Source: Bathymodiolus brooksi (Eukaryota > Mollusca > Bivalvia > Mytilida > Modiolidae). From it: 64,000 nucleotides of DNA. Both the position numbers and the translations under genes were made by a program. Positions 30,101 to 38,650 of the stretch are shown piece after piece. Each line of letters opens with the position of its first letter. Positions within the stretch are counted from its first letter, which is position 1. The notes under the pieces are model-generated. The model was not told the DNA's origin and did not search any database. It saw only the letters and a list, made by a program, of their open reading frames with translations. The stretch lies in NCBI GenBank assembly GCA_963680875.1, contig OY804584.1, positions 96,058,031 through 96,122,030 of the forward strand. Reading direction: 5' to 3'.

Positions 30101-30527
30101 TTAATATAGGAAGAGGGTTATGTAGTGAGTAGGAAAAGTACACCTCAGTGAAATTATATCTAGTGTTGAGCTATACCGTTTTAATATAGGAGGAGGGTTA
30201 TGTATTGAGTGGGAAAAGTACACCTCAGTGAAATTATATCTAGTGTTGAGCTATACCGTTTTAATATAGGAGGAGGGTTATGTAGTGAGTGGGAAAAGTA
30301 CAACTCAATGATATTATATCTAGTGTTGAGCTATACCGTTTTAATATAGGAAGAGGGTTATGTAGTGAGTAGGAAAAGTACACCTCAGTGAAATTATATC
30401 TAGTGTTGAGCTATACCATTTTAATATAGGAGGAGGGTTATGTAGTGAGTGGGAAAAGTACACCTCAGTGAAATTATATCTAGTGTTGAGCTATACCATT
30501 TTAATATAGGAGGGTTATGTAGTGAGT
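24144..30527. repeat. Segmental copy of 1-6384, offset 24143 bp
   Basis: The order of monomer variants from 24144 onward reproduces that from position 1. Both start with attggg and tgtcgag, then have an acatctcag monomer, two successive gtggtaaaag/aactcaatg monomers, a gagag + taatgcg monomer, and the unique aggaaaaggg. The 1432-bp blocks and the private acacttcag at 4011 and 28154 also correspond. The copies part at 6385/30528 (gagttag versus gagtggg). The left limit of the first copy lies outside the window. Not every base was compared. Confidence 0.85.
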
Positions 30528-32343
30528 GGGAAAAGTACACCTCAGTGAAATTATATCTAGTGTTGAGCTAACCGTTTTAATATAGGAGGAGGGTTATGTA
30601 GTGAGTGGAAAAAGTACACCTCAGTGAAATTATATCTAGTGTTGAGCTATACTGTTTTAATATAGGAGGAGGGTTATGTAGTGAGTGGGAAAAGTACATC
30701 TCAGTGAAATTATATCTAGTGTTGAGCTATACCATTTTAATATAGGAGGAGGGTTATGTAGTGAGTGGGAAAAGTACACCTCAGTGAAATTATATCTAGT
30801 GTTGAGCTATACCATTTTAATATAGGAGGAGGGTTATGTAGTGAGTGGGAAAAGTACACCTCAGTGAAATTATATCTAGTGTTGAGCTATACCGTTTTAA
30901 TATAGGAAGAGGGTTATGTAGTGTGTGGGGTTAAGTACACCTAAGTGAAATTATATCTAGTGTTGAGCTATACTGTTTTAATATAGGAGGAGGGTTATGT
31001 AGTGAGTGGGGTTAAGTACACCTCAGTGAAATTATATCTAGTGTTGAGCTATACTGTTTTAATATAGGAAGAGGGTTATGTAGTGAGTGGGGTTAAGTAC
31101 ACCTCAGTGAAATTATATCTAGTGTTGAGCTATACCGTTTTAATATAGAAAGAGGGTTATGTAGAGAATAGGAAAAGTACACCTCAGTGAAATTATATCT
31201 AGTGTTGAGCTATACTGTTTTAATATAGGAGGGTTATGTAGTAAGTGGGAAAAGTACACCTCAGTGAAATTATATCTAGTGTTGAGCTATACTGTTTTAA
31301 TATAGGAGGAGGGTTATTTAGTTAGTGGGAAAAGTACACCTCAGTGAAATTATATCTAGTGTTGAGCTATACCGTTTTAATATAGGAAGAGGGTTATGTA
31401 GTGAGTAGGAAAAGTACACCTCAGTGAAATTATATCTAGTGTTGAGCTATACTGTTTTAATATAGGAGGGGGGTTATGTAGTGAATGGGAAAAGTACACC
31501 TCAGTGCAATTATATCTAGTGTTGAGCTATACTGTTTTAATATAGGAGGAGGGTTATGTAGTGAGTGGGAAAAGTACACCTCAGTGAAATTATATCTAGT
31601 ATTGAGCTATACCGTTTTAATATAGGAAGAAGGTTATGTAGTGAGTAGGAAAAGTACACCTCAGTGAAATTATATCTAGTGTTGAGCTATACTGTTTTAA
31701 TATAGGAGGAGAGTTATGTAGTGAGTGGGAAAAGTACACCTCAGTGAAATTATATCTAGTATTGAGCTATACCGTTTTAATATAGGAGGGTTATGTAGTG
31801 AGTGTGAAAAGTACACCTCAGTGAAATTATATCTAGTGTTGAGCTATACCGTTTTAATATAGGAAGAGGGTTATGTAGTGAGTAGGAAAAGTACACCTCA
31901 GTGAAATTATATCAAGTGTTGAGCTATACCGTTTTAATATAGGAAGAGGGTTATGTAGTGAGTAGGAAAAGTACACCTCAGTGAAATTATATCTAGTGTT
32001 GAGCTATACCATTTTAATATAGGAGGAGGGTTATGTAGTGAGTGGGAAAAGTACACCTCAGTGAAATTATATCTAGTGTTGAGCTATACCGTTTTAATAT
32101 AGGAGGAGGGTTATGTTGTGAGTGGAAAAGTACACCTCAGTGAAATTATATCTAGTGATGAGCTATACCGTTTTAATATAGGAGGAGGGTTATGTAGTGA
32201 GTGGGAAAAGTACACCTCAGTGAAATTATATCTAGTGTTGAGCTATACCGTTTTAATATAGGAAGAGGGTTATGTAGTGAGTGGAAAAAGTACACCTCAG
32301 TGAAATTATATCTAGTGTTGAGGTATACCGTGTTAATATAGGA

Positions 32344-32926
32344 GGTTATTTCCAAACCCAACAACATGCAAAGCATGTGATGCATAATAAGGTGAGATAT
32401 AGTATATAGAAAATCATAACAAATCATATATGATTCAATTCTTTTTAAAGTAGACATTCTAACCACATTACCTGTTCATAAGGACATCTGATAGTAGTGA
32501 ACAAACAGCAGACAGTATATATTTTTACCATTACTAATACATATAAAAATATTGCTTTTTTCACATCAACTTCATCATTACATTTTTATTTTTCAAAATT
32601 AAGAAGCAATCAATTAATTCAACCCAAATGAGACAAACATTTTATAGATTTAAGAAGTAGAAATGTGATCTTCAAATTTAAAAAGAAGATCCATAAGGCA
32701 TAATTAGTTTTGTTATTTTGTACTCCTAGTAAAAATTGAGAAATTGTTGTAGAAATTATGCTTGCCTTTAATTAAAACATTTCATGTGTGCCAAATTTCT
32801 CATTCAAATATTGAACTTCATTTTTAACTAGAATAAGTCTCAAAGGTTAAATATTTTTACAAAATATAGACCAGAGTAATAAAATATCAAAGATAACTGA
32901 TACATTCATAAAAATAGTTCTTAAAC
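32344..32926. other. Single-copy-like AT-rich spacer
   Basis: The satellite ends abruptly and the sequence becomes non-repetitive and AT-rich. A minus-strand open frame that straddles 32173-32466 is mostly antisense satellite and is not credible. I see no exon, RNA gene or mobile element here. Confidence 0.6.
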
Positions 32927-33134
32927 CAAGTGAAGATAACTCTGTACATCATGTGATCTTTTCCCATTACATCTGTTCAAGTGGAGGTAGCTCTGTTTTT
33001 CATCCTGTGTTTTACCATTACATCTGTCCAAGGGGAGATAACACTGTTCATCATGTGTTTTACCATTACATCTGTCCAAGGGGAGATAACGCGGTCCATC
33101 CAATAAATTTATACCATTACATCTGTCCATTCTA
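32927..33134. repeat. Minisatellite, about 50-bp unit, four copies
   Basis: The core ccattacatctgt occurs at 32964, 33015, 33063 and 33114 (spacings 51, 48, 51). Each of the first three is followed by a g-rich stretch of type ggggagataac(a/g)c and then ctgt/cggt..catc. Both strands stay open (60 and 69 codons) only because of the repeat composition. The ggGAGATAAC core also appears singly elsewhere in the window (58944, 61956). Confidence 0.85.
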
Positions 33135-33475
33135 GATATTACATTTGCCCTGTAATATAATTGTTATCATAAAATTGATGCATTTTCTTTAAATTTCAAA
33201 ACTATTTTACATCAATAATAACAACTAATCCCTCCAGTCTTCAATTTTTTATCTGGTCTACAATCATACATACAGTCCTTGGGACATTAACACTAACTAT
33301 TTGACCGAATGATTGCTGACTGATTGGTGACAGCTTAGAAAATAATTGCAGAGTTGGTCTTAAACAACAACCACTCACTCACTCTTAAATTTTAACACAA
33401 AGCGTAATAAATTATATAACAGTTTATATTTTTAACATAATTTTAATTAAAGAAATGTAAATATATACTATATGA
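33135..33475. other. AT-rich spacer
   Basis: Non-repetitive, with many stops in all frames. No feature seen. Confidence 0.5.
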
Positions 33476-33511
33476 TTTGCTTTGCGAGAATGGATTTCTC
33501 ATAGCAATATC

Positions 33512-33628
33512 ATGTCGGAGGTGAAACCTGAGATGTGGGATACGATGAGAAGTCAATTTCAAGCAAAACATACCAACGATAATATGTTTATAGAGGACAT
33601 CAGCGACATCATTAAAACCTCACATTAA
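33512..33628 (+). CDS. Candidate short exon/ORF, 38 codons, unknown
   Basis: The frame is open from 33476 (after a TGA at 33473) to a TAA at 33626-33628, with an ATG at 33512. The 38 residues from the ATG are mixed and non-repetitive: MSEVKPEMWDTMRSQFQAKH followed by TNDNMFIEDISDIIKTSH. The composition is more protein-like than the surrounding AT-rich DNA. Possible acceptors are the AG ending ttgctttgcgag (33488) and the AG ending atttctcatag (33504). An AATAAA at 33672-33677 lies about 45 bases after the stop, so this could be a small terminal exon on the plus strand. I do not recognise the protein, and the length is within chance expectation. No partner exon is identified. Confidence 0.25.
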   Translation: MSEVKPEMWDTMRSQFQAKHTNDNMFIEDISDIIKTSH

Positions 33629-33683
33629 AAAACAGTGATATTATATGTTAATATCACGCTAGTTGCTTGATAATAAATATCAT

Positions 33684-33886
33684 ACCATGTCAAACTGGTA
33701 ACCATATAACCATAAACCATATAAAGGCCACTCAGGGGAACCTGAAAATGTGGCCTTTATGAGTAGTTCCCTTTTATATACAGGCTAAAATTATATGCTC
33801 TATTCATTAATGGGGAAAATGAGACTGCCCTTTATAGACAGTGATTTGTTATATAGAGGGGTCCTTGAAGGCAGCTTTAACTGTAT
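33684..33886. mobile_element. Possible degenerate foldback/MITE containing a strong hairpin
   Basis: An 11-bp inverted repeat, ataaaggccac (33721-33731) and gtggcctttat (33750-33760), encloses a second 5-bp stem, tcagg/cctga, with loop ggaa. The flanks vaguely mirror each other: tgtcaaactgg near 33688 against the reverse complement of ggcagctttaactgta near 33870. This resembles the ends of mariner-type MITEs such as the one at 63183. The hairpin is clear; the element limits and class are inference. Confidence 0.35.
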
Positions 33887-34124
33887 TTTATTCTAATTTG
33901 TTAACTAAATGAACAAAATATGCAAAATGTTTTGACCATTTCGGTTTGGAAATTGTTCTAAGAACCGTGCAGGTAACCAGGTATGTGAATATCTATTGAG
34001 CAACAGACAACTTGTATCATTTATACTTATTATGAGTATAAGAAGATTTAAATCGACTAGCTCGGCAGTTTTAACAGAAAAGTTTAATTTTTTTCTGAGA
34101 AGGACTTATTAAATTTTCTTAGAT

Positions 34125-34385
34125 TTGGTTTATGTTTATGGTGTTTTATGCCACTTTCAACAATATTTCAGTTATATCGTGGTGGTAGTTTTATTGGTAA
34201 AGGAAACTAGAGTACCCAGAGAAAACCATTGACCTATTGCAAGTCACTGACAAATGTTATCAGATAATATTGCATCAAGTACACCTGGCCATGGACGGGG
34301 TTCAAACTCACAACTTTTGTGGTGATAGGCACTGACTGATTGCATAGGTAGTTGTAAATCAAACAATCATATGATCATGACCACG
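34125..34385 (-). mobile_element. tRNA-type SINE, degenerate copy 1
   Basis: Read on the plus strand, this has the block gtgttttatgcc, then tttcaacaatatttcag, tatatcgtgg, agagaaaacca and caagtcactgacaaa, then ttcaaactca and ggtgataggcactg. The same order occurs in the copies at 59160 and 62281. The tRNA-like head lies at the high-coordinate end, so the SINE is on the minus strand. Its B box is degraded (GTTTGAACC on the minus strand). The 3' tail is an AT/AC-rich stretch, not a clear repeat, and I see no unambiguous target-site duplication. Confidence 0.75.
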
Positions 34386-34760
34386 ACGGATCCCCCTCAA
34401 AAAAATTATATATGAATATTTTTTCTACAAACATTTGTAAGAAAGCCTGAAACAAAGGAAACCATAACATATTTTAGTTCTAGATCTGACAAATGTCCTT
34501 CTTGGGAATTCTGGGTTTAAAGGCAGCAAAAAGAAGCAAAAAAGGAAAAACTACATTTTTCGTCCACCATTTTATGGTTTTTAGACATGTCAACTCTATG
34601 TTAATGCTATATATTCTATGATAATGCTATATATTCATCAGAAAGTATTTTTGCTCCTCAACTTTATAGTTAGTATCTATAAAAGGAAATATTCTTTTGT
34701 TTAATAGTAGCAATAAATACATTCTATTCAAACATGAAATGAGAAATCTAAACAAATTCT
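34386..34760. other. AT-rich spacer
   Basis: No coding frame or element is recognised. A short local repeat, aatgctatatattc, occurs twice near 34604 and 34623. Confidence 0.5.
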
Positions 34761-34949
34761 TGTAAATTTCAGGTATACTGTTATTTGAATATTTGTAAAT
34801 TTCAGGTATTTGAATATTTGTAAATTTCAGGTATTTGAATATTTGTAAATTTCAGGTATACTGGTATTTGAATATTTGTAAATTTCAGGTATACTGGTAT
34901 TTGAATATTTGTAAATTTCAGGTATACTGGTATTTCAATATTTGTAAGA
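34761..34949. repeat. Minisatellite with 33-bp and 25-bp units
   Basis: Six to seven tandem copies of tatttgaatatttgtaaatt + tcag. Some copies carry an extra 8 bp, gtatactg (33 bp); others lack it (25 bp). The 8-bp difference falls where gtatactg meets gtatttga, consistent with slippage. Each copy carries tttcag|gtat, which looks like a splice acceptor followed by a weak donor; this is probably coincidental. Confidence 0.9.
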
Positions 34950-35333
34950 TTTTCAATATTCATAATCTGCATTATCCACATTTGGGGAATAAGTTCAGAT
35001 AATTTAATTTACAGATTGCTGACGAATTAAAAAAAAACATTGAATATTTTACTCATCTTAGATATTATATAAATGTACTATTAATTGAAACAAGATGTGC
35101 ACAGTAACACTGATTTCCCCTAAAAAGTAATAAAATTCTTCTTCTAAGGTTTTAAATGTTCATTTTCTACTTTTTCACAATAGGGGTAAAAGTTTAGAAA
35201 CTTTAATTTACAGACGGTTGAAGCTTTTTATAGAACTTCTATTTCACTACTTAAAATCCTTCTATACTAACAATACTATATGAGTCAAAACTATATCTAA
35301 TTTCTTGATAAATAAAATGTTTCAGTACAGGAT
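34950..35333. other. AT-rich spacer
   Basis: No coding frame or element is recognised. Possible 3' flank of the minus-strand candidate exon at 35452-35739. Confidence 0.5.
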
Positions 35334-35339
35334 TTTATT
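35334..35339 (-). promoter_or_regulatory. Candidate polyadenylation signal AATAAA
   Basis: AATAAA on the minus strand, 113 bases after the stop codon of the 35452-35739 open frame and ahead of more AT-rich sequence. The position suits a short 3' UTR, but AATAAA is common in AT-rich DNA. Confidence 0.3.
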
Positions 35340-35451
35340 AAGATTAAATATATATGCATATTTTTTTTTAAAAATAAAATGCTTTAACCTCCTAGATATG
35401 GAATATATTTTAAAAGTGAATTGAGTGAACAGTATGTCATTTCTATTTTGA

Positions 35452-35739
35452 CTATTTTCTAAATGTTAAACATTGTTTGTCCTTTTTCTTTTGACCATTG
35501 TATTGTCTGTCTTTTGATTTCTGACTTATGATTATCCTTTTGGTATCTTCAAAATTTTCTTGTGTCTGTTTCACACCTTGGTTGTTTTTATGTACATTCA
35601 AAGGTGAGAGGTTATTGTTGATTTTGTTATCATCACTGTTCAAATCAAGAGTTGGGGGTGTCCCATTAACCAATTTAACTCCACCACCTTTTTGTGCCTG
35701 TCCCAAGCCAGGACCTGGATTTACAACATCATCTGTCAT
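35452..35739 (-). CDS. Candidate terminal exon, hydrophilic 95-residue protein, unknown
   Basis: This 95-codon frame ends in TAG and has an in-frame ATG at 35739; the frame extends 13 codons further upstream to a TGA. The product is polar and probably disordered: an acidic start MTDDVVNPGPGLGQAQ, a Gly-rich patch KGGGVKLVNG, an Asn/Asp stretch LNSDDNKINNN, and a Lys-rich C-terminus SQKSKDRQYNGQKKKDK. No membrane segment or known domain is visible. It lies 120 bases downstream, on the same strand, of array 2's border. Joining the GT after AATAAAG (35896-35897) to the AG just before GATGATGTT would keep phase 1 and continue the frame of the upstream 850-codon reading frame as K-D-D-V-V. The pyrimidine tract at that acceptor is weak. 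It may be independent or fortuitous. Confidence 0.4.
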   Translation of the reverse strand: MTDDVVNPGPGLGQAQKGGGVKLVNGTPPTLDLNSDDNKINNNLSPLNVHKNNQGVKQTQENFEDTKRIIISQKSKDRQYNGQKKKDKQCLTFRK

Positions 35740-35859
35740 GGTCTTTTTTGTGTTCAGTGAGTTAAGATGAGAGATGATTCTTCATTTTGTTGATATTGTT
35801 GGAATTGTTAACCATCACTGTTTAAACTTTCTTTTCATAACATCCTTCCCATTTAAATT

Positions 35860-38412
35860 CTAAAAACACTGATTAATTAGACAATACAACAAATTACCTT
35901 TATTGATGTATTTTGTTCTAGTGTGGGGTCTGCTGGTTACCCTCTGATCTAAGATATGCTTGTAAATCTCTGGTGTCAGTCTGTTGATTAACCTCTGATC
36001 TAAGATCTGTTTGTAACTCTCTGGTGTCAGTCTGTTGATTAGCCTCTGATCTAAGATCTGTTTGTAACTCTCTGGTTCCAGTCTGTTGATTAGCCTCTGA
36101 TCTAAGATCTGCTTGTAATTCTCTGGTGTCAGTCTGTTGATTAGCCTATGATCTAAGATATGATGGTAACTCTCTGGTGCCAGTCTGTTGGTTAGCCTCT
36201 GATCTAAGATCTGCTTGTAACTCTCTGGTGTCAGTCTGTTGATTAGCCTCTGATCTAAGATATGCTGGTAACTCTCTGGTATCAGTCTGTTGATTAGCCT
36301 CTGATCTAAGATCTGCTTGTAACTCTCTGGTGCCAGTCTGTTGATTAGCCTCTGATCTAAGATCTGCTTGTAACTCTCTGGTGCCAGTCTGTTGATTAGC
36401 CTCTGATCTAAGATCTGCTTGTAATTCTCTGGTGTCAGTCTGTTGATTAGCCTCTGATCTAAGATATGATGGTAACTCTCTGGTGCCAGTCTGTTGGTTA
36501 GCCTCTGATCTAAGAACTGCTTGTAACTCTCTGGTGCAAGTCTGTTGATTAGCCTCTGATCTAAGATCTGCTTGTAATTCTCTGGTGTCAGTCTGTTGAT
36601 TAGCCTCTGATCTAAGATCTGCTTGTAATTCTCTGGTGTCCGTCTGTTGATTAGCCTCTGATCTAAGATATGATGGTAACTCTCTGGTGCCAGTCTGTTG
36701 GTTAGCCTCTGATCTAAGAACTGCTTGTAACTCTCTGGTGCAAGTCTGTTGATTAGCCTCTGATCTAAGATTTGCTTGTAATTCTCTGGTGTCAGTCTGT
36801 TGATTAGCCTCTGATCTAAGATCTGCATGTAATTCTCTGGTGTCCGTCTGTTGATTAGCCTCTGATCTAAGATATGATGATAACTCTCTGGTGCCAGTCT
36901 GTTGGTTAGCCTCTGATCTAAGAACTGCTTGTAACTCTCTGGTGCAAGTCTGTTGATTAACCTCTGATCTAAGATCTGCTTGTAATTCTCTGGTGTCAGT
37001 CTGTTGATTAGCCTCTGATCTAAGATATGATGGTAACTCTCTGGTGCCAGTTTGTTGGTTAGCCTCTGATCTAAGATCTGCTTGTAACTCTCTGGTGCAA
37101 GTCTGTTGATTAGCCTCTGATCTAAGATCTGCTTGTAATTCTCTGGTGTCAGTCTGTTGATTAGCCTCTGATTTAAGATATGCTGGTAACTAACGGTGTC
37201 AGTCTGTTGATTAGCCTCTGATCTAAGATCTACTTGTAATTCTCTGGTGTCAGTCTGTTGATTAGCCTCTGATCTAAGATATGCTGGTAACTCTCTGGTA
37301 TCAGTCTGTTGGTTAGCCTCTGATCTAAGATATGCTGGTAACTCTCTGGTACCAGTCTGTTGATTAGCCTCTGATCTAAGATCTGCTTGTAATTCTCTGG
37401 TGTCAGTCTGTTGGTTAGCCTCTGATCTAAGATCTGCTTGTAACTCTCTGGTGTCAGTCTGTTGATTAGCCTCTGATCTAAGATATGCTGGTAACTCTCT
37501 GGTATCAGTCTGTTGATTAGCCTCTGATCTAAGATCTGCTTGTAACTCTCTGGTGCCAGTCTGTTGATTAGCCTCTGATCTAAGATCTGCTTGTAACTCT
37601 CTGGTGCCAGTCTGTTGATTAGCCTCTGATCTAAGATCTGCTTGTAATTCTCTGGTGTCAGTCTGTTGATTAGCCTCTGATCTAAGATATGATGGTAACT
37701 CTCTGGTGCCAGTCTGTTGGTTAGCCTCTGATCTAAGAACTGCTTGTAACTCTCTGGTGCAAGTCTGTTGATTAGCCTCTGATCTAAGATCTGCTTGTAA
37801 TTCTCTGGTGTCAGTCTGTTGATTAGCCTCTGATCTAAGATCTGCTTGTAATTCTCTGGTGTCCGTCTGTTGATTAGCCTCTGATCTAAGATATGATGGT
37901 AACTCTCTGGTGCCAGTCTGTTGGTTAGCCTCTGATCTAAGAACTGCTTGTAACTCTCTGGTGCAAGTCTGTTGATTAGCCTCTGATCTAAGATCTGCTT
38001 GTAATTCTCTGGTGTCAGTCTGTTGATTAGCCTCTGATCTAAGATCTGCATGTAATTCTCTGGTGTCCGTCTGTTGATTAGCCTCTGATCTAAGATATGA
38101 TGGTAACTCTCTGGTGCCAGTCTGTTGGTTAGCCTCTGATCTAAGAACTGCTTGTAACTCTCTGGTGCAAGTCTGTTGATTAACCTCTGATCTAAGATCT
38201 GCTTGTAATTCTCTGGTGTCAGTCTGTTGATTAGCCTCTGATCTAAGATATGATGGTAACTCTCTGGTGCCAGTTTGTTGGTTAGCCTCTGATCTAAGAT
38301 CTGCTTGTAACTCTCTGGTGCAAGTCTGTTGATTAGCCTCTGATCTAAGATCTGCTTGTAATTCTCTGGTGTCAGTCTGTTGATTAGCCTCTGATTTAAG
38401 ATATGCTGGTAA
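35860..38412 (-). CDS. 850-codon open stretch at the 3' end of array 2 (repeat protein or fortuitous)
   Basis: Reading the minus strand from just after a TAG at 38413-38415, I find no stop until 35860-35862. The first 24 units are in the TGTREL frame. At 37186-37198 a 50-bp unit switches to the LAPESYKQ frame (...QTDTVSYQHIL...). The last units end VTSRPHTRTKYINK followed by a non-repeat tail. No convincing ATG opens it; only the Met at 36828 (a Lys-to-Met change) and a matching one at 38051 (the latter in the other frame) occur, so it would need an upstream exon. The encoded repeat is polar, Gln/Arg/Glu-rich and predicted helical or disordered (inference), with no signal or membrane segment. 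A 51-bp repeat with two stop-free frames gives long open frames without selection, so coding status is open. In the terminal part the TGTREL frame is broken by a TAG at 36147-36149. Confidence 0.35.
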   Translation of the reverse strand, partial: LPAYLKSEANQQTDTRELQADLRSEANQQTCTRELQADLRSEANQQTGTRELPSYLRSEANQQTDTRELQADLRSEVNQQTCTRELQAVLRSEANQQTGTRELPSYLRSEANQQTDTRELHADLRSEANQQTDTRELQADLRSEANQQTCTRELQAVLRSEANQQTGTRELPSYLRSEANQQTDTRELQADLRSEANQQTDTRELQADLRSEANQQTCTRELQAVLRSEANQQTGTRELPSYLRSEANQQTDTRELQADLRSEANQQTGTRELQADLRSEANQQTGTRELQADLRSEANQQTDTRELPAYLRSEANQQTDTRELQADLRSEANQQTDTRELQADLRSEANQQTGTRELPAYLRSEANQQTDTRELPAYLRSEANQQTDTRELQVDLRSEANQQTDTVSYQHILNQRLINRLTPENYKQILDQRLINRLAPESYKQILDQRLTNKLAPESYHHILDQRLINRLTPENYKQILDQRLINRLAPESYKQFLDQRLTNRLAPESYHHILDQRLINRRTPENYMQILDQRLINRLTPENYKQILDQRLINRLAPESYKQFLDQRLTNRLAPESYHHILDQRLINRRTPENYKQILDQRLINRLTPENYKQILDQRLINRLAPESYKQFLDQRLTNRLAPESYHHILDQRLINRLTPENYKQILDQRLINRLAPESYKQILDQRLINRLAPESYKQILDQRLINRLIPESYQHILDQRLINRLTPESYKQILDQRLTNRLAPESYHHILDHRLINRLTPENYKQILDQRLINRLEPESYKQILDQRLINRLTPESYKQILDQRLINRLTPEIYKHILDQRVTSRPHTRTKYINKGNLLYCLINQCF
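35896..35921 (-). promoter_or_regulatory. Array 2 3' border: stop codon and AATAAA block shared with array 3
   Basis: On the plus strand this is acctttattgatgtattttg (35896-35915) followed by ttctag. On the minus strand it gives TAG in the TGTREL frame (plus 35918-35920), then AAAATACATCAATAAAGGT. The identical 20 bp lies at 61299-61318, at the same border of array 3. AATAAA is at 35899-35904, and the GT-rich tttgttgtattgt that follows on the minus strand is the kind of element expected downstream of a poly(A) signal. Alternatively AAAG|GTAATT is a splice donor. Sequence identity is seen; function is inferred. Confidence 0.6.
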
Positions 38413-38650
38413 CTAACGGTGTCAGTCTGTTGATTAGCCTCTGATCTAAGATCTACTTGTAATTCTCTGGTGTCAGTCTGTTGATTAGCCTCTGATCTAA
38501 GATATGCTGGTAACTCTCTGGTATCAGTCTGTTGGTTAGCCTCTGATCTAAGATATGCTGGTAACTCTCTGGTACCAGTCTGTTGATTAGCCTCTGATCT
38601 AAGATCTGCTTGTAATTCTCTGGTGTCAGTCTGTTGATTAGCCTCTGATC
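36200..38650. repeat. Tandem 1223-bp duplication inside array 2
   Basis: Markers at 36828 (tctgcatgta), 37189 (the frame-shifting actaacggtg) and 37213 (gatctacttg) recur 1223 bp further at 38051, 38412 and 38436. The offset equals 24 units minus the one base lost in the 50-bp unit. Outer limits are approximate; the copies part near 36200/37420 on the left. Confidence 0.8.

Larger units (their letters stand above)
1..32343. repeat. Satellite array 1: 80-bp monomer, about 400 tandem copies
   Basis: Direct head-to-tail repetition of an 80-bp monomer starting at 1, 81, 161, 241 and so on. A monomer reads ttatgtagtgagtgggaaaa, then gtacacctcagtg, aaattatatctagtgttgag, ctataccgttttaatatagg and aggaggg. 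Length divided by period gives about 404 copies; the array runs off the left edge. Monomers fall into linked variant classes: gtagg with ccatttt; gtggtaaaag with aactcaatg and gatgag; gttagaaaag with aactcaatg; taatgcgtggg; gtggggttaag (81 bp); and a 77-bp class with tactgctttaatataggagag. Stops occur in all frames, so it is non-coding; the short open frames inside are accidental. Two monomers make 160 bp, close to a nucleosome repeat (inference). The right end is abrupt, at ggaggttatttcc near 32340. Confidence 0.97.

Noticed and set aside
1..32343. aggagg before ttatg looks like a ribosome binding site with ATG start; gggtta looks like a telomere hexamer
   Set aside because: It occurs once in every monomer and is followed by stops within a few codons. 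There is no gggtta tandem run, so neither translation nor telomere is supported.
1..32343. CRISPR array
   Set aside because: There are no unique spacers between repeats. The whole 80-bp unit is repeated head to tail, as in an animal satellite.
32173..32466. Minus-strand 97-codon frame at the right edge of satellite 1
   Set aside because: The C-terminal half is antisense satellite and the N-terminal half is AT-rich spacer; no splice or start context.
32921..33135. Cys-containing repeat peptides on both strands of the 50-bp minisatellite
   Set aside because: Both strands are open at once over only four diverged units. The lengths 51/48/51 are multiples of three by chance, and there is no start, signal or poly(A) arrangement.
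35528..35770. Plus-strand 80-codon frame opposite the 35452-35739 frame
   Set aside because: It is an antisense shadow, Cys/Phe-rich and without supporting signals.
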